In this document: piece after piece, positions 34,195-47,331 of the stretch
Layout: each line of letters starts with the position of its first letter
How positions within the stretch are numbered: the stretch's first letter is position 1
From: Sapria himalayana
Lineage: Eukaryota; Streptophyta; Magnoliopsida; Malpighiales; Rafflesiaceae
Direction of reading: 5' to 3'
DNA: 64,000 bases
Assembly (NCBI GenBank): GCA_029783825.1
Contig: JAREIK010003095.1
Coordinates: 72,152 to 136,151, forward strand
Notes under the pieces: model-generated
The model's database searches: none
Seen by the model: the letters and a program-made list of their open reading frames with translations, nothing else
Told to the model about the DNA's origin: nothing
Program-made: the position numbers and the translations under genes

Positions 34195-34400
34195 TTCGGC
34201 CCATTTATCCATTTTACTATTTCGGACCAACTTTTCGGCCATCTTTTCATTTAAATTCTTGAGTTGCTCGGCCGTATCCTATGTTCAGCATCTGTCTCTC
34301 ATCTTCCCCATGTCTGAAGCCCTATTGTTCATGTCATTCCCGAATGTTTCCAACCGTCCTGCTTCTTCTTTTATACGCTCTTGTGCCTGCAATATACAAA
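34195..34400 (-). pseudogene. Possible third-ORF remnant in the truncated LINE 3' region
   Basis: One minus-strand frame reads QAQERIKEEAGRLE, NDMNNRASDMGKMRDRC, two stops, then AEQLKNLNEKMAEKLVRN and ends at a TAG. It is charged and helix-like, and occupies the same place, upstream of the shared 3' terminus, as the small frame at 16513-16695 in the other LINE. It is preceded by TTTCTTTGTATATTGCAG, which resembles a splice acceptor. A frame preserved in both elements would suggest a real ORF; chance cannot be excluded. Confidence 0.3.
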
Positions 34401-35139
34401 GAAAACGAGCACGCCTACAATATAACTTGTCTACCCTATTCCCCTTGTCCCTTGTTCTACTTATACAACATTTATCATTTCTTCGTTCACTCCCATTCTC
34501 TTTGCCCCACCTTTTAATTGGAGTTGTCCATACGGCTTTTCACGAGCTGCAGCAAGACCTATGACTTTCTGCATAACTCTCAGGAAATATAAACTTGTTC
34601 AACCAGATTATAACAGATAACTTAGCCAAAAAAACCACCTCCAAATGCGTGTAAACTGCACACCCGATGATCATCCACAGGACCAGGTGAATCAGTCGAT
34701 ATCGACCATAAACGACTCGAGCAGCAGTCAAATAATCCAGTAATAATCAACTTATAATTATATGATCTTATCAAGGGGAATATATCTATGTACAACATTG
34801 TTTAACCTATAAAATATTCGCAAAGTTAACCATTTAAAAAACCAAAAAGCTCCATCATAACATCTTCATCCTGCAAGTATAAAACATGAACAAGATACAT
34901 ATCTATACGTGTGCACAACCTAACAACCAAAGCTGAGATTTCTGCCACTTTGTATGGAGCTGTGCTGCTGAAAAAATAAATGCCTATGCTTATCCAAGAA
35001 TCCCATGCTTAGAGTAATCCTACTTGCTTCTTTTTTAGATTATTTATTCTAAACTATGGTCTAAATTTTATTTTAAACTAACCCGGCTTCCACCCTTCCT
35101 AACTCTTACATAAGAAAAGGCCATCTTATCTAATCTCAC

Positions 35140-35546
35140 TTAACCTTTTAATTTTTTCGGCATAGAATCCTCATCGAATTCTATTTCTTCTTTTTCCGAG
35201 CCTATCCTGGCGAGATTATCTGCTGGAGTGTTTGCCTCTCTGTATATATGCATTATTGATGCATTTAATTCATTTTTAAGCTTCATTATTATTTCTAGTC
35301 CTTCTTCATATTTCCAAAGAAAAATTCTTCCTATTACTAAATTAAATAAAAACATCGAGTCCACCTGTATTTGAATACTTTTATATTCTAATTTTTTGCA
35401 TACATTTAAACCTATTCTTAACACCCTAATTTCTGATTGTAGAGCCGAGTCTGCTACACTAACCGAGGTAAAAGCTTTCATAACTGTGCCATTGGAATCC
35501 CTTATTAACCCACCTTCCCCCGCTATTCTAGTATCCCTATTGAAGC
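35140..35546 (-). pseudogene. RNase H fragment of truncated LINE ORF2
   Basis: The minus strand reads SFNRDTRIAGEGGLIRDSNG from the truncation point. It continues ADSALQSEIRVLRIGLNVCK, IQVDSMFLFNLVIGRIFLWK and HIYREANTPADNLARIGS, stopping at 35140. Catalytic Glu (SEIR) and Asp (VDS) positions are kept; the first Asp (MDGS) was lost in the truncation. It is open for at least 113 codons and is better preserved than the copy at 14430-15400. It has no promoter and no upstream ORF2, so it is a non-functional remnant. Confidence 0.9.
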
Positions 35547-35689
35547 TCTCTCTCTCTCTCTCTCAGTCTTACTATATGTTAATCTTTCAATATGTCTATA
35601 TGTCAATCTTATTATCCATGTATCTTTCTTTCTATCAAAATATTTATCTATCTATCTGTCTGTCTATCTATCTAACTATCTTTATATCT

Positions 35690-35722
<33 letters not shown>

Positions 35723-38700
35723 ATGTTTATCTATCTACCTATTTATCTATCTATCAGTTTTTCTTTCTATTTGTCTATATATCTATCAATTTTTTATCCA
35801 TATATAGTGTGTATGTATCTTTCTATCTATCTAGTTATGTTTCTATCTAAATCTATATTTTACCTATCTATCTATCTATCTGTCTGTCTAACTATATAAC
35901 TATAAATCTAACATTCGATCTATCTATATATCTATCTTTTTATCTTTTAATCTATCTATTTTTTATTTGTATATCTGACTATCTCTCTATTTGCCTATTT
36001 GTTTATCTACCTATATGTCTAATTGACTATCTATCAGCTTGTCACACTTTGTATCTATATATCTTTCGATTGCCCGTGTGTCTATCTATATATTTATCAA
36101 TAAATCAATATATCTATCTATCTATCTATCTGTATCTCTATCAATATATATATATGTCTATCTATCTATCTTAATAACTGTCTATTTATCGATTTGTCTA
36201 TCTGTATATGTTTCTATATATCTTTATGTCTACTTGTTTGTCTATCTATATATCTATTTGTTATTTGTGTATCTTTCTATTTCTTATTTGTCTATCTTTG
36301 TATTTGTTTATTTGTTTATCTATCTAACTATTTATGTATTTATCGGTCTTCCAATCTACCTTTCTATCTATCTATCTATTCATCGATTAGACTATCAATC
36401 AATCAATCAATCTATCTGCCTATAAGGCTATCTAAGTGTATATCTCTTTTTCTATCTATCTAACTATCTATCAATCTATTTTGTATGTCTATCTTTCTAT
36501 TTACCTATCTCTCTCTATCTATCTCTCTATCTATCTTTTAGTATATAATTCTATTAGTCTAATTGACTATTAATCCATCAATCAATCAATTAATTAATAT
36601 ATCTTTCTATCTATCTTTCTGTCTAACTGTCAATTTGTAAATCAATGTATCTATTTATCTATCTAAATATCCAATTATCTTTAGTCTATCACTATATAAG
36701 TCTATTATTTTATTAGTTTATCTGACTATTTATTTATCTATCAATTTTTATATCTGTCTATATATCTATCTATCAAACTATCAATTAATATGCCTATTTA
36801 CCTATCTAACTGTCTAAATATGAATTTATGTGTCGATCTATCTATTTTTTTATCTATCTATTTATCTACCTATCTATCCATCTTTATATCTATCTATCAA
36901 TCTATCTTTCTATATATCTATCTATCTGGGTAACTGTCTATCTATCTATCTGAAAATTTGTTATATGTATATATTTCTATCTCGCTATATGCCTTTTAGT
37001 TTATCAATCTATAAGTCTATGTGTTTATCTATCTATCTATCTAATTGTTTATATGTCTATTTGTCTCTGTCTATCTGGCTATCTGTATAACTATCTATCT
37101 TTCTATATATATATATATATCAATTTGTCTATTTATTTATTTATTTATCTATCTATCAAAATATGAATCTTTTTATCCATCTATCAGTCTATCTATCTAT
37201 ATTTCTATCTATCTATCTATCTATCAATCTATTTGTCTAAATGTCTATATGTCTATCTATAAATATATGTAACTATCTAACTATCTATCTTTCTACCTCT
37301 CTATCCATCTAACTGTTTAACTATTTTTTTGTCTATCAGTCTATTAGTCAATTTGTCTATCTATCTATATATATACATATCCTATCTATCTATCAATATG
37401 TATAGCTATCTATTTTTTTGTCTATCTATCAATTTGTTTATCTATCTATCTAGCTAGCTATCTATCTTTCTATATATATGTCTGTCTATCTTTTTATCTA
37501 TCTAATGGTCGATCGATTGATCTATCTATCAATTTATCTTTCTATCTATCTATATATTTATCTATCTATGTATCTATCTATTTGTTTTCCAGTCTATCTA
37601 TCAATATGTTTATCTATCTATCTATCTATTTTTCTAACAATCTATATGTTTATGTCTTTATCTATATATCTGTCTATCTAACCATCTTTATATCAATATA
37701 TTTGTCCATATGACTAACTTTATATTTGTCTATTTATTTATCTGTCTATGTATTTACTTTTCTATCTATCTATCTTTTCATCTATCTATCAATATGCCAA
37801 TCTTTCAATCTATCCATCTAATTATTTTTCTGTCTAATTCACTAACTAACTGACAATCAATCTGTTTATTTGTCTATATGTCTAACTATTTTACTATCTT
37901 TCTGTCAATTAGTTTATAAGTCTATTTATCTTCTGTCTTTCTTACTATCTATCTATGTGTCTGTCTATCTAACTATTTATTTGTCTATATATCTATTTGT
38001 CAATCTATCTATTAGTATATCTGTCTATCTTTCTATCTATCTATCTGTATATCTGTATATCTTTATATCTATCTATCTTTTTATTTGTTTATATCTCCAT
38101 CTATCAATTTATCATTCTATCTATATGTTTGTATGATTATCTATCTATCTATATAATTGGTTAACAGTCTACTTGTCTATCTATATATTTATATATCTAG
38201 CTATCTACTAAACTAACTAACCATATATTAGTCTATTAGTATAATTGTCTATCTGCCAATCTGTGTGTCTATTTATGTCTCTATATTTCTATGTGTCTAT
38301 AAATTAATCTTTCTATTTATCTCTCTGTCTATTTATCTATCTTATTTTTTTATCTATTTATCTATTTGTGCATTTAATATATTGTATATCTGTCTATTTT
38401 CTATCATCTATGTTTATATGTATCTATCTATCTATAAGTCCATCTATGTGTCTGTCTAACTATGTATCTATCTATCTATCAATGTATCTATCAAACTATC
38501 TATTATCTACCTATTTATCTATTTCTATATCTATCAATCTATTTATATATCTATATGTATATCTATCTATCTATCTTTTTATGTATATATCTATCTATCA
38601 ATATTTTTATCTATCTATATTTTTATCTATCAACATGTCTATCTATCTATCAATCTACAATCTATTTATCTATATATTTGCATATCTATCTATCTATCTA

Positions 38701-38999
38701 TTAATAAAATTCTCTAACTATCTAAATATTTAACTATCTATCTATTTATCTATCTATTTGTGTATATATATATGTATATATCTATATATGTATATATCTA
38801 TATATCTATATATCTATATATCTATATATCGATGTATATATCTACCTATCTTCTAATCAGGCTAATTGTCTATCTATCTATATATTTGTCTATCTGACTA
38901 TCTTTAAATTAATCTATTCGACTATCTAAGTGTCTATCTGTATGTGTCTATATGTATATTGATTTGTCTATATGTCTATCTACACACACACACACATAT

Positions 39000-39180
39000 A
39001 TATATATATATTGTGTATCTATCAATCTATCTATATATCTATCTATCTATATATCTATCTATTTATATATTTATCTGTGTCAATATATCTATCTATATAA
39101 CTATCTATCTTTCTCTCTATCTATCTTTCTAACTATCTATCTTTTTTGTATTTTACTCTATCAGGTCTATAAGTCAATTA

Positions 39181-39229
<49 letters not shown>

Positions 39230-39390
39230 TATCTATCTATATAAATATCTATTTATATATTTATCTATGTGTCAATCTATCTATCTATATAACTATCTAT
39301 CTTTCAATCAACCTATCTGTCTAACTATCTATCTTTTTTGTAATTTACTCTATCAGTCTATAAGTCAATTAAAAATATATATATATATAT
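39000..39390 (+). repeat. Tandem duplication of about 0.19 kb within array block C
   Basis: The landmark CTATCTTTTTTGTA followed by TTTACTCTATCAG and TCTATAAGTCAATTA occurs near 39137 and again near 39328. Each is preceded by a matching TATATATTTATCTnTGTGTCAAT-type stretch. A more distant relative of the same landmark (CTATCTTTTATTTTTTAG) appears near 43985. Confidence 0.7.
39181..39229. repeat. (AT)n(GT)n compound microsatellite
   Basis: A TA run is followed by a GT run at 39199-39229. Together with 42846-42868 these are the main GT runs seen in the array. Confidence 0.95.
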
Positions 39391-39818
39391 CTTCTATCTA
39401 TCAGTCTAATTGTCAATTTGTATATTGATATATATATTTATCTATCTAACTATCCAAATATCTATTAGTGTATCAGTCTATCATTTTATAAGCCAATATA
39501 TCTATTTATTTATTTATCTATCATTCTAATTTTTCTACGTGTATATATCAATCTTTCTTACTTTCTATCTATTTATTTTCCTATCACTCTATATGCTTAT
39601 CTGTTTATATAACTATTTTTCCATCAGTCTATCTAACTATTTGTCTATCTTTCTATAGGTATTTCTATATTTCTTTTTATATGTCTATTTGTCTATCTAT
39701 CTATCTATATATCTCATTATTTATCTAAATGTCTAACTATCTATCTCTCTATCTATCTATCTCTATAACTATCTAACTAACTATTTTCTATCTATCTATT
39801 AGTCTATCTATCCATCTG

Positions 39819-39819
<1 letters not shown>

Positions 39820-39869
<50 letters not shown>
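39820..39869. repeat. (TA)n microsatellite, about 50 bp
   Basis: This is a pure TA run embedded in the tetranucleotide array. Confidence 0.97.
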
Positions 39870-39871
<2 letters not shown>

Positions 39872-40427
39872 CTATCTTTCTATATCTATATATCTATCTA
39901 TATATCTATTTATTAATCTATCTACCTACCTACCTATGTATCTATCTATTTATCTATTGGTCTATATGGCTATGTCTCTATATCTATATCCACCTTTTAG
40001 TTTATTTGTATATAAGTCTATGTATCTATCTATCAATATATCTAATTGTCTATCAAATTGTCTTTATATTTATCTATCTATTGTCAATCTATATGAATAT
40101 CTATCTATCTATCAGTCTATCTATCTAACTATCTATTTCTCAATAAGTCTATATGTCTATCTATCAATCTATATAGCTATTTATCTGTCTATCTGTCAAA
40201 CTATTTAACTATTTTTTTATAAATATTTCTATCAATAAATCAGTGTATATATATATATATATATCCATCTATTAATATGTCTATTTATATTTTTCTATGT
40301 CTATCTATCTATATATCTATCTATCAATATATATATATATATATGTCTATTTATCTATCTGTCTGTGCATTTATTTATCTATCTATCTATCTATATGTCT
40401 ATTTATTTATAAATCCTTTTGTCTATC

Positions 40428-40468
<41 letters not shown>

Positions 40469-41993
40469 ATCTATCACTCTATTTATCTATCTATGCATCT
40501 ATGTTTTTATTAGTCTTTTAGAATATAAGTCTATATATTTATCTATCTATCTGTCTATTTATCTATCTATATATTTGTCTAACTATATATATGACTATCT
40601 TTTTATCTGGATATCTATCGATTTGTCTATGTTTCTATCTATATATGTCTATTTGTTTAACTTTCTATTTGTCTATTTATCTAACAATCTATGTATCTAA
40701 TTTTTTATATATCAATCTATCTATCTATTTATCTTTCTATCTATCTAATTCACTAACTAATTAACAATCTATTTGTCATCTGTCTATCTGTCAATTTTAC
40801 TATCAGTTTAATTATTTAACTTTTTGTTTGTCTAAAAGTCTATCTATCTATCTGTCTGTCTATCTATCTTTCTTTCTATATGTCTATATGTATGTCTATC
40901 TACCTATTTATTCATCTATGTATCTATCTAACTATTTATTTATGTGTCTATATGTCGATCTTATAATCTATCAATCTACCTGTATGTCTACTCTCAATCT
41001 ATCCATCTGTATATCTATCTATCTTTCCATCTTTCTATTTGTCTATCTATCTATTTGTCCATTTATCTTTCTATCTATCAATTTATTAATCTATCTATAT
41101 GTCTATGTCTATTAGTATATCTATATAATAGTGTAACTATCTAATTGTCTATATATCAATTTATCTATCCGTCTATCAAATTATATAATTGCCTTTTAGT
41201 CTATCTTTCTAATTGTCTATCTGTTTATCTATTTATGGAAATATGTTTAAATAATTCTATCTATATATCTGTATATTGGTCAATCTATCTATCTATCTTA
41301 TGTTTATTTTTTTGTCTATCTAATAATTAGTGCATCTACCTTTCTATTTATATGGCTATTTGTTTATCTCTCTATGTTTCAATGTGTTTACCGATCTATC
41401 TATCAGTATATCTATCTATCATTCTATCTATATATCTATCTATCTATCTATATATCTATCTCTCTTCTTATCTATCTATCTATCTATCTGTCTATTTATA
41501 TATCTTTATATCTATAAATCTATAAATCTATAAATATATAAATCTATCTATCTATCAGTCTATCAATCAATCAATCTATCTATCTATCTTTCTATTTCTC
41601 TATCTATCTATATTTATGTCTATCAATCTATGTGTCTATCTATCTAAGTATCTATGATTTGTTTATCTATCTATCCCCATATCTATCTATCTATCAATTT
41701 ACTTTTAACTAAATACTTAGCTATCTATCTATTTATCTATCTATTTATGTAATTATCTATAAATCTCTATATATGTATATATATCTATATATCTACTTAT
41801 ATTCTAATCTGGTTATTTGTTTATCTATCTATATGTCTATTTGACTATCTATGTATCAATCTATTTGACTATCTATCTATCTAACTATTTAACTATCTCT
41901 TTATCTATATTTTAATCTATCTACCTATCTATCTATTTGTCTATCTATCTATCTATTTATCTATCTTTATATCTCCCCATCTATCAATCTGCA

Positions 41994-42032
<39 letters not shown>

Positions 42033-42633
42033 ATCTATCTATCTATCTATATATTTATCTATCTATATATCTATCTATCTATTTATCTATCTATTTAGCT
42101 CTCTAACTTTTGATCTGTCAATCTATCTATCTATATTTCTTTTTATCTATCTATATGTCTATTTGTTTATTTGTATATCTACCTATTAGTATATTTATGT
42201 ATCTATCAATCTTTCTATATATCTATCTGTCTATCTATCTATCTATATGTCTATCTATGTATCTTTTTATCTATCTATCTTTTTATATATTTACCTATCT
42301 TTCTATATGTCTATTTGTATATCTATCTAGCCATCAATCTAAGTGCATATCTATCCGTATGTGTATCTGTCTATTTGTCTATCTACATATCTATCTATCT
42401 ATCTATGTGTCTATTTGGCAATTTGACAATCTATCTATTTATCTATCTATCTTTTTATTTATCTATCTATCTATCTATTTATCTCTTTATTTGTCGATCT
42501 ATCTATTTATCAATCTATAGAGCTTTATATTTATCAATATGTCTATCTATCTTTCTGTCTATCTCTTTATTTTTTTATCTATTTATTTGCCAAGCCATAT
42601 TTCTGCCTATCTTTATATCTATCTATCCTATAA

Positions 42634-42665
<32 letters not shown>

Positions 42666-42845
42666 TTTCTATCTACATATCTATTTAACTATCTATCTAT
42701 CTGTCTGTCTATTTATCTATCATTTTATCAATCAATCAATCATTCTGTTTATCTATCTATCTATCTATGTATCTATCTATCTATATATCTACCTGTCTAT
42801 ATATCTAGTTGTCTATCTATCTATTTGTCTATTTATCTATTTCTC

Positions 42846-42891
<46 letters not shown>
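42846..42891. repeat. (GT)n(AT)n compound microsatellite
   Basis: A GT run at 42846-42868 passes directly into a TA run at 42869-42891. This is the reverse order of the compound run at 39181-39229. Confidence 0.95.
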
Positions 42892-42892
<1 letters not shown>

Positions 42893-43621
42893 GATATTTG
42901 TCTATATGTCTCTTTATCTAAATATCTAATTATCTATTTGTCAATTCGTCTATTAGTCTATAAGTATATTTCTCTATGTGTGAATCTATTTATCATTATA
43001 TGTATCTTTATGTTTATGTTTCCATATATCTATCTATCTCTCTATATATCTATATATTTGTATATATGTTTATGTGTCTAGCTATCTATATATCTATCTA
43101 TATATATCTATTAATGATATATCTCTCTATATATCTCTCCATATATATATATCTCTGTATATCTATCTATGTCAATATATCTATCTATCTATTAATCAAT
43201 CTATCTATTTATATATATCTATCTATCCATGTATCTATTATTTATCTTTCTATTTATCTTTCTATATATCTATTTATCTTTCTATCTAACTTTTTGTTTA
43301 TCTATCTCTATATCTATTTTTCTATCTACCTATCTAATCTATTTGTTTATTTATTAATCAATAAAACTATCTAGCTATTTATATATCTCTCTGTCTATAT
43401 TTTTTTCTATATCTCTATCTATCTTTTTGTCTATCAATATATCTATCTGTCTATCTGTATATCTATCTATTTAGTCTATTTGTCTAACTATCTATCTATC
43501 TATATGTCTATCTATCTATCGACTATATATTTATCTATATATTTATGTATCTATCTTTTTCTCTATCTATTTGTCTATTTATCTAATTATTTAGGTCTAT
43601 CAATTTATGTATATATTTGTG

Positions 43622-43623
<2 letters not shown>

Positions 43624-43696
<73 letters not shown>
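43624..43696. repeat. (TA)n microsatellite, about 73 bp, longest in the window
   Basis: This is a pure TA run followed by CTATATATCGATGTATATAT and TTACCTATCTTCTAA. The same flank follows a TA-rich stretch near 38800-38855. Confidence 0.97.
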
Positions 43697-43698
<2 letters not shown>

Positions 43699-44529
43699 AT
43701 ATATCGATGTATATATTTACCTATCTTCTAAATGGCTATATGTCTATCTACCTATCAATATATCAATCTGACTATGTATCTATTAATCTATTTAACTAAC
43801 TAACTAATTTTCTATCTATGTGTCTATCTATCTATATGTCTATCTGTGTATCTATTTATCTATCTAGCTATATATATATATCTATATCTATTTATCTATC
43901 TATTTATCTATGTGTATATTTGTTTGTGTCAATCTATATAACTATGTAACTATCTATCTTTTGATCTATCTATCTGTCTAACTATCTTTTATTTTTTAGT
44001 TTATTAGTCTATATGACAATAAATCAATCTATATGTCTTTATATCTATCTATCTGTCTAACTTTCTATTTTTGTATCCAAATATCTGTTTATCAGTATAA
44101 TTATCTAAATATCTATTAGTCTATTAATCTATCCGTTTATAAGTCAAATCTATCTATTTATTTAAGTATCTATCTTTGTATTATTCTATCTTTATATATA
44201 TCTATCTATCTATCATTCTTTCTATCGATATATTTTTCTAACTATCTATCAATCATTCTTTCTATCTATCTATTTTTATATTTATCTATCTGTTTATCTA
44301 TATATCTACTTATTTTTCCATCAATCTATCTAACTATTTGTCTATCTTTTTATATGTAAATTCAATCTATTTGTCCATCAATCTATCTATCTATATATCT
44401 ATCTTACTATAGAACTATATATTTTTCTATCAGTCTATTAGTCTATCTATCTGACTTTGTATATACATGTTTTTGTGTCTATCTATCTATTTTTCTATAT
44501 ATATATATATATATATATATATGTTTATC

Positions 44530-46355
44530 TGTCTATCTATCTATATTTATTTCTATTAATCAATCTATCTATTTTTCATTCTATCTGCCAACATGTCAAT
44601 CTATTTTTATTTCTATCTATCTTTCTAACTATCTATCTATCTATCCATATATTTGTATATTTAGCTATATCTTTATATCTCTATCTACCTTTGAGTTTAT
44701 CAGTCTATATGTCTATGAATCTTTCTATTAATAGTTCTAATTATCTATATGTCTATATATTTTAATTTCTATCTATCTATCTATCCATCTGTATATATGT
44801 CTTTCTGTAATCTATTTATTGGTCTATATATTTATTGCATATCTATCTTGATATGTATTTCTATATATGACTATATGTCTATATATAAATCTATGTTACA
44901 TTTTATTTGTTAATTTTTCTAACTATTTAAATGTTTTTCTATTGATCTATCTATCAATAAATCTATAAATATTATATTTATATATATATATATATATACA
45001 TCAATCAATATGTATATCTGTTTATTTGTATGGCTATCTATTTGTCTATATATATATATCTATCTATCTATATGTTTATCCATATATCTTTCTATCTATA
45101 TGTCCAAATGTTTATATATCTATCTGTCAGTCTATCTATCTATCTATGTATCTATTTATCTGTCTGTCTATCTATTTGTATATCATCCTATCTAACAATC
45201 TATATATCTATATATTTATCTAACAGTCTATGTATCTATCTCTATGTCTATATATATATTTTTCTAACTATCTATATGTCTATCTATTTATCTGTATATC
45301 TATCGATTTATCTATCTTTCTATCTATATATCTGTCTATATGTATAACTTTATATTTGTATATTTATCTATCTATATATGTATCTATTTTTCTATATTTC
45401 AATCTATCAATATGTCAATCTATCAATTTGTTTATCTTTCTATCTATCTAATTTACTAACTAACTAATAATCTATCTGTATATCTATCTAATTCACTAAC
45501 TTACTAATAATTAATCTGTCTTTCTCTCTGTCAATCTATTTGTCTATCAATCTAACTATTTAACTTTACTTCTATTAATTAGTCTATCTATCTATCAGTT
45601 TATCTATCGATCTTTCTATCTATATATCTATCTATATAGTTATTCATCTTTTTATCTATCTTTCTATTTGTTTAATTATTTATATGTTTATCAATCTATC
45701 TATCTATTTATCTATCATTTAATCTATCTATATGTCTACGTCTATTGATCTATCTATCTATAGGTCTATATATATATTGGTCTATATATCTATTTTTCTA
45801 TCTATCTATCTGTCTATTTGTATATCGATCTATCTATCTATTTATCTATCTATCTATCTTTCTTTCTTTATCTCTATCTGTCTATATGTATATCTATTTA
45901 ACTATCTATGATTTGTTTATCTATCTATCTATCTATATTTATTTCTATTAATCAATCTATCTATTTTTCATTCTATCTGCCAACATGTCAATCTATTTTT
46001 ATTTCTATCTATCTTTCTAACTATCTATCTATCTATCCATATATTTGTATATTTGGCTATATCTTTATATCTCTATCTACCTTTGAGTTTATCAGTCTAT
46101 ATGTCTATGAATCTTTCTATTAATAGTTCTAATTATCTATCTGTCTATATATTTTAGTTTCTATCTATCTATCCATCTGTATATATGTCTTTCTGTAATC
46201 TATTTATTGGTCTATATATTTATTGCATATCTATCTTGATATGTATTTCTATATATGACTATATGTCTATATATAAATCTATGTTACATTTTATTTGTTA
46301 ATTTTTCTAACTATTTAAATGTTTTTCTATTGATCTATCTATCCATAAATCTATA

Positions 46356-46407
<52 letters not shown>

Positions 46408-47331
46408 ATCAATATGTATATCTGTTTATTTGTATGGCTATCTATTTGTCTATATATCTATCTATCTATCTATATGTTTATCCATATATCTTTCTATCTA
46501 TATGTCCAAATGTTTATATATCTATCTGTCAGTCTATCTATCTATCTATGTATCTATTTATCTGTCTGTCTATCTATTTGTATATCATCCTATCTAACAG
46601 TCTATATATCTATATATTTATCTAACAGTCTATGTATCTATCTCTATGTCTATATATATATTTTTCTAACTATCTATATGTCTATCTATTTATCTGTATA
46701 TCTATCGATTTATCTATCTTTCTATCTATATATCTGTCTATATGTATAACTTTATATTTGTATATTTATCTATCTATATATGTATCTATTTTTCTATATT
46801 TCAATCTATCAATATGTCAATCTATCAATTTGTTTATCTTTCTATCTATCTAATTTACTAACTAACTAATAATCTATCTGTATATCTATCTAATTCACTA
46901 ACTTACTAATAATTAATCTGTCTTTCTCTCTGTCAATCTATTTGTCTATCAATCTAACTATTTAACTTTACTTCTATTAATTAGTCTATCTATCTATCAG
47001 TTTATCTATCGATCTTTCTATCTATATATCTATCTATATAGTTATTCATCTTTTTATCTATCTTTCTAATTGTTTAATTATCTATATGTTTATCAATCTA
47101 TCTATCTATTTATCTATCTATTTATCTATCTATTTATCTATCTATTGATCTATCTATCTATAGGTCTATATATATATTGGTCTATATATCTATTTTTCTA
47201 TCTATCTATCTGTCTATTTGTATATCGATCTATCTATCTATTTATCTATCTATCTATCTTTCTTTCTTTATCTCTATCTGTCTATATGTATATCTATTTA
47301 ACTATCTATGATTTGTTTATCTATCTATCTA
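44530..47331 (+). repeat. Segmental tandem duplication, unit about 1.39 kb, inside array
   Basis: Copy 1 spans about 44530-45921 and copy 2 about 45922-47331. Landmarks such as CATTCTATCTGCCAACATG (near 44577 and 45969), TTGCATATCTATCTTGATATG, GTATGGCTATCTATTTG and TAATTTACTAACTAAC recur in the same order with very few differences by eye. The offset is 1392 bp at the start and 1400 bp at the end. The main visible differences are a longer TA run in copy 2 (46362-46401) and a missing short stretch near 45710 of copy 1. The closeness suggests a recent event. Confidence 0.92.

Larger units (their letters stand above)
33971..35546 (-). mobile_element. 5'-truncated L1-type LINE, 1.6 kb
   Basis: Read on the minus strand, the insert starts inside the RNase H domain at 35546, continues through a 3' region of about 1.15 kb and ends with CCGCCGAAAGAAAGGGTT, an ATAATAAAACG stretch and an A-tail (complement of 33971-33990). 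The 3' terminus and the RNase H are clearly related to the LINE at 9375-16932 but not identical. 5' truncation and a terminal A-tail are hallmarks of target-primed reverse transcription. It lies within the tetranucleotide array, with array sequence on both sides. Confidence 0.88.

Noticed and set aside
34259..34564. 101-codon plus-strand frame beginning MSCSAVSYVQHL
   Set aside because: It lies on the antisense strand of the truncated LINE 3' region and has no recognisable domain.
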